From Globodera rostochiensis (lineage: Eukaryota > Nematoda > Chromadorea > Rhabditida > Heteroderidae): DNA of 64,000 bases. Positions 40,165-50,789 of this stretch are shown one piece after another (positions within the stretch are counted from its first letter, which is position 1; every line of letters starts with the position of its first letter). The notes beneath the pieces are model-generated. The model saw only the letters and a program-made list of their open reading frames with translations, searched no databases and was not told where the DNA came from. The stretch is taken from NCBI GenBank assembly GCA_018350325.1, contig JAEVLN010000026.1, positions 770,885-834,884 on the forward strand, given 5' to 3'. Both the position numbers and the translations under genes were made by a program.

Positions 40165-43100
40165 TTAATCGGATTCGGGAGCAAGATCGGCAATGTCAAA
40201 GTTATACTCGGGGTCTGGCACAAACACTTGGCATTCGCAGCAATGGGGGTTGTTTAGCTGGCAGTACTCCCAGTCGGTGTAGCCAAAGGGCACGACCCGC
40301 AGTCCATGGTCCCGGATCACGCCCTTGTTGACGGTCGGGTTGAACCTCTTCGCTAGGGGGACGGTGAAGATGTCGCCCTTTTTGGTGATCCGGAAGTTTT
40401 TGGTCGGGTAGTTGAAGCTGACAAAGTTGTCCTGCGCGCCCCACTTCTCCAGCACCATTTCTTTCATCTTGGCGTAGTTGATTTGCTGGCAGGCGTCCGA
40501 GTCGAGGGTGATCCCGCGCAGCTTCATCTTGTATTGGTCCTCGCCGGTGTTGTTGTCCCGCAGCCAAAGGGCGTAGGCCTTTGGGCCCGCTAAAATAATT
40601 TAAAATATTTTTTGCCATTTCCCCCGAAACATACCGCAAATGAACTCCACGATCGTGTGTGCCGGATATTCATCCGTCAGCTCTCCTAAAAAGGGAAATT
40701 TATTTAATTTTTTTATATTAAAAATCACCAAGTTGCTCCCCTCCCGGCAGCGGGTCCCCCAGGGCCGTCTCGTACTCGTAGAAAATGCTGTCGGTGTCCT
40801 TAAAAGGGGCAAGAAATTATTATTTTTTTAAAACCAAATCACCATGTAAAGGACGCGCGTGTCCGTGCGGCCTGGCCCATTAGCAGCTCCGAAGACTTTG
40901 CACAGCGAGTCGAGGAGATGTATCCGAGCCGCTGAAGTCGTCCAAAGCGCTAGCGCAACCTAAACAGTTTTAATTTAATTTAATTTCTCAGCCCCAAATT
41001 TTTACATTGCTCGTGTCGTGTTCCACTACGTGCTCGTCCTTGGCCTTGTAGCAGACCATCCAGAACTTCTCCGTCAGCTGGTCGATGCTGCTGATGTCGA
41101 TCTTGTCGTCGTTGAGCAGCTTGGCCAAGGCCGCGTGGTTGTCGATGATTTCCGTCTTGGTCAGCCGATTCCTAAATTTGCTTATTGTTTCGGATTTATT
41201 TATTTTCAAAATGTACCTGAGCGCGAAGCGGCCCCAAAGGGAGTTCAAGCAAAGCTTGGACACGTACCGCAGCCCCGGGTTGTATTTGATGTTGTCCGGG
41301 TTGAGGCGCACTTGGCACACGCTAAACGCCTTGTTGATGTACGCCTGTTTCCGCGCGGCCGCCTCCTCCTCGCTGATGCCCTCCTCTGAACAATTTGCCG
41401 GGTAGCCGCTGGCTAAATTAAATTATTTTGTTTAAAATTTCACAAAATAAAAATATTACCCTCAAACTTCATTTTCAAAAACTTTTCGAGGTAGCTGTGG
41501 AACAAAAAGCCACTCCAGTCGCTTGCCAACGGCCAGTTGTACGCCCTGTAGACTCGCGTGACCCTGTAGCCCACCTTGAGGGCCTCCGCCAACTCAATGT
41601 GCGGGATAGTCACCGAAAAGCCTAAAAACTCAAATTAATTTTAATTATTATTATAAAAAAAGACTTACCTCTATCCTCGTCCTCAAAGTGAGGGCAGCTG
41701 TACTCCCTGTCCAGCGCGCCGTTTGGAAAGAGCTCTGAGCACTTCCGGCACAAAGGGAAGAGCGTCCTCTTGTTCATGCGCAGAGGCAAAACGGGAATGC
41801 CGCAATGGACGTGACGAGGCGGCACGACGAAGCACTTGATGATTCCCTCGAGGGGGTATCCGTCGTCCCCCTTCATGTCTGCTGGCTTGCACCAATGGAC
41901 GTCCTTGTCAAAGTGCAAAAGGGTTGGATGGCCGACGGGGTAGTTGGTGAACATGTTCCTGAATTTTTTCAAATGTAATGCCAAAGTTTGGGTACCACTT
42001 ACCGGGAGGGATACAGGCTGTTGAAGTCCTTGATTTTGATTGTCCTGGGCAGGAGTTCACCAGATTCCAAGATCACTGACGCCCCTAACCACTCAGGGCC
42101 TGTCCGGCCTTTAATTTAATTTATATTTTTATTCAACTTTTTAAAATTTACCGCCAAAAAAGGCGTCATGGAAGTCGATAGGCCCAGAGTCGGGGGTGTT
42201 GTCGAAGAAGGCTTTCATCGCCGGGGTGTCGTCCAGCAGTCGGTTGAGGTGGCACTCCCACACGATTTCAACCTCAAACTCCCGCGCAATTTGGGCAATG
42301 CGCTTCGCGTCCCTTGCGCGGATGGCTCCCGCTGTCTCTCCTCCTGCAACAATTGCCGTGTCGTCGGGGAAACAGTGCGGGCAGGCATGCCAGAAGCACC
42401 TGTTTGCGCGAAGAATAATAATACTGTAGGCGCCCTTTATCACTTACCCGTTGACCTCGATTGCGAGGTTATTCCCCTCCCCCGGCCTCTCGAGCATGCC
42501 GTCCAAGCTGAAGTTCCCAAACTTGTACTCGCCGCCCGGGCTTTCGACATGGCGAAGAGTCAGGCCATTCTCGCGCATCTCTTCCTCTGCCCGCCACTAA
42601 AAAGTATTATTTCTTATTTTATTTTTAAATTTTAATAAACCTTTAGATATTTCCGCGCGATGGAGCTTTGCTTCCCTCTCTTCTCGTAGCCAAGGTGCGG
42701 GATTATTGCGATCTTCTGTTTGTCGTAGTGCGCCAAGGTGACAAAGAACTTCATGCAGGCGGACTAAATTTAATTTGAATAATTTATTCTAATTTTATCA
42801 AACTAACCGGAATTGTCACCGAATCGGTGATGTCATGTCTCGTTTCGTTGTAAAACAGCTCGCGCATCTTGATCACTCCATGCGCGAGAATTTGGACATC
42901 TAAATTTAAAAAAAGGTTTCAAATTTTATTTCCCTAAATTGCACCGGTTTTGCAGTAGTCCGCGATCACTTCGCGCAGGAGGAAGGGCGTGTTGAAGTTT
43001 TCGCGGTGCCAGCGCTCAAGTTTTTTGCGCTCCTCCGGGAAATGCCCACCTGGGTAGTACATCTCCAGCGGCGGCAGCGTGTCGAGCGCGTTGTCGTAAT

Positions 43101-43863
43101 TTTCTTCCTAAACGGCAAGTTAATATATTTAATTAATTTATTTCAAGCTTACCTTGTTGAACTTGTGGGGGAAGTACTTTTTGTTCTCCACCCCATCAAT
43201 TTCAAGGCCGAACGTCTTGACAAACGCCGCCAGTTTCAATGGAATCAATTTATAACTGAAAAATTTAATTAAATTTGGGAATATAATTGATTTTCTTTTA
43301 CCTGTCCCTAAAGACAGTCGCCGTTATGCCGCCCTTTTTAGGGGCGCGCAGCTCCAGCAGATGGTTGCCCTGGCGCACAAGATTAGGGCAGACGCCCATT
43401 CTCAGCATTTCGCCATAGACCAGCACGTGATCGTAGCGTGAACCTTAATTTGCCAGTGTTTATTTTATTTTTTATTTTATTTTTTACCGGCTTGCGCATA
43501 GGCGTAGGTCGTGACGGAGACGGGCTTTTCGCCTTTCTCACCAAAGATCATCCAGTTGTCGTCGTCATCTTCGTCGCTTTCAACGTCATCGACCTCCTCG
43601 TCCAGTAGATTGTTTTTGGCCGGGGCGCGCTTCCGCTTTCGGCGTTCATTGGCGTCAAGCCCCAACGTTTCCGATTCGAAGTGCAGCAGCCATTTGGTGA
43701 AGGCCGCCAGCGGGTCGTCCACGCGAAAGGCCCTGTCCACCTCGGTGTTGTCGTAGTAGAACGGCGCCCATGAGTAAAAGCGAAGAGGGCCACAAATCGC
43801 GCAGGCCTTTTCCAGCTCCTTGTCCCATATGCCCTTCTCAATGCACCTTGTGCAGGTGACGTG
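40165..43863 (-). pseudogene. Protein-primed DNA polymerase B of Maverick A, 5' half cut off
   Basis: At least ten short-intron exons. Motif A DFNSLYPS is at 42,028-42,005. Motif B, with SKLCLNSLWGRFA, is at about 41,263-41,222. Motif C DTDS is at 40,801-40,776, split from the preceding YM by an intron. The C-terminus at 40,165 has a Cys pair (CCEC). The most 5' exon present (43,863-43,479) encodes the segment after the exonuclease I motif and matches 47,134-47,515 of Maverick B at about 90% protein identity. The 5' half, with the exonuclease motif and zinc fingers, is missing because Maverick B begins at 43,864 in the middle of this exon. Protein-primed polymerases replicate Polinton DNA from terminal proteins (family knowledge). 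Confidence 0.8.
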
Positions 43864-45169
43864 AGTAGTTACTACCTGCTTTTTGACCGGATTTTTTCGC
43901 AGCCCATACCTATGGCGGGGGGTCGACTGCCAAGTGAGGCCCTGCCAAGTGATACCTGGCCAGTTGAGGCCTATAGGCTAAACCTATTGGCAGGGGCCCT
44001 GCGCGACTTTTTCGAATTTTTCTCTGCGAGTCCTTTATTTTTTATTTTATTATTGATTTTACTGCGCGAGATTTTATTGATTTTTTTAATCTGCTAAAAT
44101 CATTTGCATTCAGAGGGATCCGAACCTCCGCTACCTCTGCGAGAGAGAGACGAGAGCACTAACCACTTGGCCATGGTGTATTGGGAGTAAAGGCCCCTAA
44201 TTCTCCCTATATACTGGCGAATGACGTCACCCAAATTTTTTCCCTGCGAGACCTTATTTAATATTTTTATTTATTTTTTATTTGATTTTGTCACTGCGCG
44301 AGATTTTATTACTTTTTAATCAATTAATTCATTTGCATCCAGGGGGATCCGAACCTCAGCTTCCACTGCGAGGGAGCCGCGAGCACTAACCACTTGGCCA
44401 GGGTGTGTTGGAAGTAAAGGCCCCTAATTATCCCTATATACTGGGGAATGACGTCACCCAAATTTTTTCTCTGCGAGAATTTATTTAATATTTTTATTTT
44501 AATTATTTAATTTATTTTTTATTTAATATTTAAATTTTTATTTTTTTGCGCAAGTTTAATTTTTTGAATTTTTTCCGCGCGAGATAAATATTTAAAATTA
44601 TTTTTTAATCAATTAAAATCATTTTCATCCAAAGGGATCCGAACCACCGCTTCCACTGCGAGGGGCCAAGAGCACTAACCACTTGGCCATAAGGCATTGG
44701 GAGTAAGAGCCCCTAATTGTCCTTATATGGTGGGGGATGACGTCATATTCTTCGCAAAGGGAATAAACAATTTCAACTGCAGTAGTAACTGAGGGGGTTT
44801 GCAGCCAACAGCCAAGTTCAAAGCCCTGCGCGAGCAAATATTTTTTTAAAATTAAATATTTAAATTAATTTAATAAATTCATAAAAATTCAAAATTGTTT
44901 CAAAATATAAAAAATTTTATAAAATCGATTATTTCTAAATAGATTATTAATAGAAATATCGTAAAGTACAAAAAATATAAAATTGTATTGATTGAAATTT
45001 GATACCTTTTGATTTTCCCTTTGTTTATTTATCATCATTTTCTCATTTGATTGCACCCCCTTTGAACTTTTAATCCAATCAATAAAATTCAGCTTGGTCA
45101 AAAACGTAAAGTAAAATTAAAAAAAAGCTTAAGCATTACGATTCGATTTTTAGCCAACTTTTAAAAATA
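43864..45169. repeat. Left terminal region of Maverick B with three tRNA-like units
   Basis: Contains three imperfect tandem units, each with ctgcgcgag or ctgcgag words, a tRNA-like segment on the minus strand (44,104-44,178, 44,340-44,411, 44,630-44,698) and the tail aaaggcccctaatt...tatactgg..atgacgtcaccc. Units are spaced about 229 and 290 bases. Then comes AT-rich sequence until the polymerase ATG at 45,170. No gene. Confidence 0.65.
44104..44698 (-). ncRNA. Three tRNA-like units (type II, Ser/Leu-like)
   Basis: Each minus-strand unit has tggccaagtggttagtgct (A-box-like), a variable-arm-like GC-rich stretch, and ggttcggatcccyc/t (B-box-like). The acceptor stems do not pair convincingly. 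They could give Pol III promoters or be relics of a SINE captured in the terminus and amplified. Spans 44,104-44,178, 44,340-44,411 and 44,630-44,698. Confidence 0.5.
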
Positions 45170-47515
45170 ATGGAATATTTGCCGGCGCCGCCATTGGAAA
45201 CCGTACTTGAGCGTCTTCCGCATGAGGCCCTTGTGAGGGCTTAATTTTTTAAATATTAAAGCTATTTCTAACAGTTCGAGATTTTTTCAGGTATCTGCGC
45301 CGCACAACACGGCTGCGCGACACCAGCCGAAAAAACCGGCAGTGAACAAGAATTTGGACGCCGAGCAGTTCAATGGAGAGCAATGGATGTGCCTGGCAGC
45401 GGCACAGGCTAGCAGCGGGCGGTTTAAAGGTGTGGTGAAGATAAAAAAAAAGAAATGATAGCTTTATAATTAAATAAATCTTCAATCTATTTATTTAATT
45501 AAAGATTTTTAAAATAAACGATTTTTTAAATTTTAACGACAGGGCGTTGAAATTTTCATTTTTGTTCAAGCATTTCGATTTATCGGCCGGTTTATGCTCA
45601 ACTTCATCTGGGGGTCGGCATACCCTGAGGACGTTTTGAAGGCCCTTTTTTCCATGAGCTTAGCCTACGCTGTGCAAGGGGCGGATGGAATGAAAATTGT
45701 GGCTGATCACTTCATCTTTTTGCTCTCCGCGCGCCACTTAGACTACGAAATCGCTCTGCACTTCAAAAAGATCGACAGCACCACCACCGAGACAATTATG
45801 ACGCGCTTTGAAATGGTCGACCAAAGCAACAAGTCAAAGGAACGGCCGTCGATTTGCGAAGAATCATTTATCATCGACATCACTGCGATCGACAGCGGTG
45901 GAAAGCGGAAAAAACTGGCCGGCAAAGGGCGCCCCAAAGAGTTCTGCGTCAACTACACCATCCATCAGGGGGCAACATTCGAACTGACGAACAACGACAC
46001 CTTTTGTCTTTTTCGGGCCTTCGAATTTCTGCGCATGAAGTCTCTGCTGCCACGACAACGGCTTACCGACTATAAGCGCGACGACGCGTGGCAGCTGAAC
46101 AACGTGATGACGCTATGCCGTACTTGTGATATCGAAATGGCGCAGCCATTTTATTCTATTGAGGAGTATGGAGAGAGAATTCAGGTGTGTAGGCTTAAAA
46201 ATAACAATTGCGCAATAATATTTTTTAAAGGCTTTCTATCAGCAGCTTCATCCCGGGATGTTCCGGCTTTTTTGCTTTGAAACATCCGGCAAAATGAAAC
46301 CTTCTTGGAAAGCCGATGTGTCTGACTACCAGCACGAGCTTTGTGTGCTGTTTACGGATGGCGAGGATGGCGCTGTGGGACATTATGACGCGATAAAATC
46401 AACGGGGAAATTGTTCAACCCGAAAGGGAATTATTGTTTTGGGGTAAGCGTATGAAAATAATAGATGAATAACAAAAACACTTCAGTGCGAAATGCCTTA
46501 TCTTCAACCAAATCGCCATAACGCAACCTGCAAATGGAAGTGTCACAACTGTCAACGCGTCGGAAACGCGTTCAAAGGGAATTGCGAGAATAAAAATGGC
46601 AATTTTTTCGAAACTTGCTTGGGGTGCAATAAGGTAACAGGCGAATTTATAAGAGTTAATCTTTATAATTCTATTTTTAAACCCTTCAGACCTTTAAATG
46701 TAAGGACTGTTACGCGCATCACGCTAAACAGGCCACATGCAAAGCAAAGCGCGGGAAAGAAATGACTACCATCGAAAAATCGATCTGCAAAAGTTCAAAG
46801 AAATGCATAGATTGCGGGGTGATCTACATAGCTCGGGTAAACCCTTCTTTGGAAACATATTTGCAGACCATAATTTTAGGCGCAGGACAAACAGAAGGGG
46901 CACGTGTGCGGGCAGAAATTCTGTCGGGTTTGTCTCGGGTACCACGCTCCGCGCGACTGTTACATCCCGTATCGGCCAAAGGCTAAAAAGGAGAAGCGAT
47001 TCATCTTCTTCGACTTTGAGTGCACGACGGACTTCAAGCCGGATCCGGAGATTCTGCGCTTCAAACACCAGGTAATTTAGAAAAAGAAAAAAGTCAGGTT
47101 GAAAATTTCATAAACAAACAGGTTAATTTCTGCTACGCGCACGTGACTTGCACGAGGTGCATTGAGAAGGGTGTCTGGGACAAGGACCTGGAAAAAGCTT
47201 GCGCGCTTTGTGGGCCCCTTCGATTCTACTCCTGGGCCCCGTTCCACTACGACAACACCGACGTGGATCGACACTTCAGGGTGGACGACCCACTAGCGGC
47301 GTTCACCAAATGGCTGCTGCACTTTGAGTCAGAGACGCTGGGGGTTGACCCCAACGATCGCCGGAAGCGTAAGCGCGCCCCGGCCAAAAACAGCAACATC
47401 CTGGCCGAGGAGGTCGATGACGCTGAAAGTGACGACGATGACGACAACAACTGGATGATCTTTGGCGAGAAAGGCGAAAAGCCGGTCTCTGTAACAACCT
47501 ACGCCTACGCACACG
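45170..47515 (+). CDS. Protein-primed DNA polymerase B of Maverick B, N-terminal half (3' end in gap)
   Basis: The ATG at 45,170 gives MEYLPAPPLETVLERL. Exons then follow at about 45,290-45,429, 45,543-46,184, 46,232-46,443, 46,487-46,633, 46,690-46,837, 46,878-47,071 and 47,122-47,515. Visible features are several zinc-finger-like Cys pairs (CHNCQRVG, CKDCYAHH, CIDCGVIY), the exonuclease I motif FIFFDFECT at 46,997-47,026, and an acidic stretch before the gap. Frames are open with GT-AG introns. The catalytic motifs A-C would lie beyond 47,515. It starts almost directly after the terminal repeat. Confidence 0.75.
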
Positions 47516-47525
47516 NNNNNNNNNN
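47516..47525. other. Assembly gap (10 N)
   Basis: Ten N bases inside the polymerase exon of Maverick B. Sequence after it does not continue the polymerase, so the gap hides an unknown length and order across it is not assured. Confidence 0.95.
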
Positions 47526-48166
47526 AAATAAAGGCAAAAGCTACCTGGATTAACAAAAATTAAATTTAGGGCTTCAAACTCTTCTACCTGAATCTTATAC
47601 ATCTCAGGTGTTTATGTCATGGTCTAAATCGTGTTTGTAAACAAATTCGGATGCGCTTTACCCGGAAAACATCGAAAAATTTTTGATTTGAATTAGAAAT
47701 ATTTTTTCTTTTTTTTTTTGTTAAAACCTTCTGTAAAAAATTTTATTTGCTTGATTTTTGTGCCTATTTCATGCCTATTTTAGAACTTTTTTGTGCCTAT
47801 TTAGGCGCCTATTTTGCAATTTTTAGTGCCTAAAAGTGCCAGCCCTGTTGATCACCATATAAACAATTTCAAACTCCTATTCTCCTTTCCGTGCAAAGCT
47901 CGTAAAAACCAGAGGCATTTTTAACGGGAAAAGGGAACCCCAATTCATTCATATGATTAGTAAAAGCTTATGATAATTGAAAATGATTATTATTCGGTTA
48001 TTGGTTAATTTTTTGGTCGAACTCGAGCTTTTTTGTTCTATTCGTGTTTGAACGGTATTGTTCTATTTGAGATTTGGACAGTTTTTGTATTATTGTCCTC
48101 CTCCAATTTTTTTCGGTTTTTGTCATTTTTTTGGTTTTAGCGCTACCAACAATTTTACTTGCAATT
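47526..48166. repeat. Spacer with word-iterated island (tgcctattt)
   Basis: No gene seen. 47,755-47,845 repeats tgcctattt and gcgcctatttt and ends agtgccagccctg. The rest is AT-rich. Confidence 0.4.
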
Positions 48167-49384
48167 ATGGACACCCAGGAGTCGAATAACAGCGAAACGC
48201 TGTGGTTGACAGCGTGCGTGAAAGGCAATTTGGACGTCGGTCAGTTCTGCAGCAAAATTTAAAAAAAAAATTAGAAAAGGGATTTTGGATAAGTAAAGGA
48301 TATTAAACTAGGGGAGGTAGCAAAATTCCGAGTCCGACAATGACGGAACTTGAAAGTTTTAATTTTTGAGTAATAGTGCAGTTTTGCATCAATTAATCAG
48401 TAATTAATTGGAGTTAAACACTTCGTGGAGAATGGCCAGGACATTGAAGCTGCGAATAGCGACGGTGTCACCGGGTTGATAGCCGCATCGATGTTCGGAA
48501 AGGCGGACGTTGTGCGCTTTTTGCTGTTGAAGGGCGCGCGCGTTGACCGGACAACGAACGATGGTGAGGGAATAATATTTTAAATCAGTATTTTAATTCT
48601 TTACTTTAAAATTTAAATGTTAAGGCAATCCGACGCTTTACTTTGCGGTAAGTGAAGGTTATTTGGAGGTGTGCAGAGAGTTGGTCGCGAAAGGCACTGA
48701 TGTCAACCAGAAGGCGGGTGACGGCTTATCGCCGTGGTTGGTAGCGTGCGGGAACGGCCATTTGGACATCGGTCAGTTCGAACGGAGGACGATTCGTTTT
48801 TTGCCCTATTCGTTTTTGATTTGCAAAAATTTTTTGGGAAAAAGACTAGTGAAAGAAGCCTTTTTTATTAAGAAATTGCTCCAGAAAAAAGCAAATCATT
48901 ATATATTGAATTTAAAATGCAGCTTTTAATTTGATTTTTGATTAATTGCAGTTCAATTATTCGTGGAGAATGAGCAGGACATTGAAGCTACGGGTAGCGG
49001 TGGTTCCACCGGATTGATAGCCGCATGCATCGATGGGAATAGGGACATTGTGCGCTTTTTGCTGTCGAAGGGCGCGCGCACTGATCGGACAATGAACGGA
49101 GGTGTGGTGGGGGTGAGGGGGGTGGGAATCAGAGCCAGGGCTGTATCAAAATTTTTCGACATATTTTTTGCTGACAATAAAAATGACTTTTTCTGTTTAC
49201 GAAACGAAACGAAAAACAATTTACGAAACCAAAGCCAAAAAAAGGGGGGGGGGAATAGTAACTACGGACTTTTAACAGAACATTTTCTTCTAAAGGAATT
49301 ACGGCACTGGAGATAGCTGTTAAAAAAGGACATGGGGAAATTGTGGAACTTTTGACTCGCCATGCCTCAACCAGCGCAAATTGA
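48167..49384 (+). CDS. Ankyrin-repeat protein
   Basis: The ATG at 48,167 (MDTQESNNS) is followed by five exons: 48,167-48,239, about 48,414-48,562, 48,625-48,772, 48,951-49,101 and 49,297-49,384. They encode successive ankyrin repeats, with signatures GLIAASMFGKADVVRFLL, DGLSPWLVACGNGHLDIG and TALEIAVKKGHGEIVELL. About 200 residues. Exon borders fall near repeat borders (phase 1). A hydrophobic stretch is open just upstream of the ATG but has no ATG of its own. Protein-protein binding is the expected role; no partner can be named. The intron at 49,102-49,296 contains a G-run and may be repeat-derived. Confidence 0.7.
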
Positions 49385-49417
49385 ATTCGGATGTTGGAGA
49401 TAAAGAGTTAAACACCA

Positions 49418-50060
49418 GGTGCCCTGACGTTGCGCGAAAAGTGCAAAAATGGTCATTTGAGCGAAAAGTGCAAAAAAGGGCGTTGCGCGAAAAGTGCAAA
49501 AATGGTCATTTGAGCGAAAAGTGCAAAAAAGGGCGTTGCGCGAAAAGTGCAAAAATGGTCATTCACCAAAATTACACTAACAATCAGAGTCCGGGCCTCA
49601 TCAGTACAGAGTCACTGTTGTTAAACAAAATAGAGTTGGTCGGGACCGGGATCCCGACCGGGACCGGTTGGGAAATTCCCGGTTTTTGGGATCCCGATCC
49701 CGGTACCGGTTTTTGAAAAATCGTAATCCCGATCCCGGTCTCGGTTTTTGAAAAGGCGAAATCCCGATCCCGACCAACTCTAAAACAAAAATATACAGGT
49801 GCTTATTTATTCGGCATGAGCTTGCTGAAGGCTCCAACAGCTTATATCAATAGTCAGTTGCAAAGGTACATTCCAGTCGCTTGCCGTTTGACAAGCAGAG
49901 ACTCTGTACTGATGAGGCCCGCCGGTCTCTGATTGTCAGTGTAATTTTGGTGAATGACCATTTTTGCACTTTTCGCGCAACGCCCTTTTTTGCACTTTTC
50001 GCGCAACGTCCATCTCGGGGGAAAATTTTTTTTGCACTTTTCGCGCAACGTCAGGGCACC
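49418..50060. mobile_element. Non-autonomous TIR DNA transposon (hAT-like by TSD length)
   Basis: 643 bases with terminal inverted repeats starting ggtgccctgacgttgcgcga and matching for at least 31 bases. The 8-bp target duplication aaacacca flanks it at 49,410-49,417 and 50,061-50,068. Inside, the arms continue as long inverted repeats (about 190 bases) containing tandem gcgaaaagtgcaaaaa motifs. No coding capacity. It inserted 25 bases after the ankyrin gene stop. Confidence 0.85.
49632..49783. repeat. Nested word-iterated TIR island (gatcccg)
   Basis: Bounded by agagttggtcggga and tcccgaccaactct (perfect inverted repeats). The interior consists of gggatcccgatcccgg and cccggtaccggttttt words. 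Nested in the transposon above. Confidence 0.65.
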
Positions 50061-50068
50061 AAACACCA

Positions 50069-50789
50069 CATTATTTTTGAATGTTGGAAAATGTTGTTTT
50101 AAAACTATTGGAATACATTGTTGGCAATCTTATGCCAATTAATTGTTGGAATAAAAATTTTCAATTTTAATTTTTTCTGACAAATTCGTAATCCGTGTCC
50201 AAATAACAGTGTCGTCTGTCAATTCCGCAAAAATCTCTTCCCAGTTATCGGGTGCGAGAGTATTTGGATAAGGTCAATGTCGTTTTAGAAAGCCTAAATG
50301 GGAAATTTACCTTTTTTTGTTCAATTTTCTTAACATTACTGATGAATTGTTAATTTTATAATTACATCGACCGAAGTGTCGTGGATCTGAGCAAATAGAC
50401 GATTTTCAGCGTTACAAAACTTTTGGGGTCGCTTTATATACTTTAATCAACCCAAACACTGAAGCTCATTTTCTTTATTTGGTAAACTTTAGAAAAGTTG
50501 CAGCCTTCCAAAGTCGACCGCTCTGGATTGTCTTTTTTGTGTTGAGGGCATGCGTTTATTAGAAAATGGCGTCATCTGTTCCGGGTTCGGAATCCCATTA
50601 AATCCCGGGTCGGGGCCCCTTTTGAAAAAGATTCTAATTTTCCGGATTTTTTGCCAAAAAGTCCGGATCAAAAAATGTCACGTAAATCGAAATCCTGTTA
50701 CATCCGTTATGGATACAAATTCTTGAATTGCTAACAAAAAGCGCGTGGATTCCCGTTTCGTATTATTTGTCTATGATAGGTTTGTCCGC
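50069..50789. other. AT-rich intergenic, no gene seen
   Basis: No reading frame with coding sense. A short cggg-type word island occurs at about 50,580-50,640 (ccgggtcggggcccc). Confidence 0.4.

Larger units (their letters stand above)
29092..43863. mobile_element. Maverick/Polinton A (right end interrupted by Maverick B)
   Basis: A near-complete gene set of a Polinton: integrase, protein-primed polymerase, packaging ATPase, adenain-like protease, major capsid, penton-like minor capsid and small conserved proteins. The left end agtagttactatc at 29,092 starts with the AG typical of Polinton ends and abuts host coding sequence. The preceding six bases tgaatt are a candidate target duplication. 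Structural genes are on the minus strand (30.5-35.8 kb), PAZ to integrase on the plus strand (36.1-40.1 kb), polymerase on the minus strand (40.2-43.9 kb). The polymerase is cut at 43,863 by a second Maverick, so the right end is outside the window. Confidence 0.85.
43864..47515 (+). mobile_element. Maverick/Polinton B, left part, inserted in Maverick A polymerase
   Basis: Begins agtagttactacc at 43,864, the same end as Maverick A, directly inside a coding exon of element A's polymerase. Candidate 6-bp target duplication gacgtg is at 43,858-43,863. It contains the terminal region (43,864-45,169) and the 5' half of a polymerase gene reading inward. It is cut by the assembly gap at 47,516, so the rest of B and the 5' half of the A polymerase should lie beyond the gap. 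Confidence 0.7.

Noticed and set aside
45170..47515. The plus-strand polymerase half as the missing 5' half of the Maverick A polymerase, displaced by inversion
   Set aside because: The exon shared by both pieces (43,479-43,863 and 47,134-47,515) is present twice and differs in sequence, so two gene copies exist.
48074..48166. Hydrophobic N-terminal extension (signal-anchor) for the ankyrin gene
   Set aside because: The frame has no ATG upstream (only TTG) and an acceptor-like tag precedes the region; the ATG at 48,167 is preferred.
49247..49262. tagtaactac as a right end of Maverick B
   Set aside because: The match to the inverted terminus is only about ten bases, the motif is nearly palindromic, and neither TIR interior nor Maverick coding sequence adjoins it.
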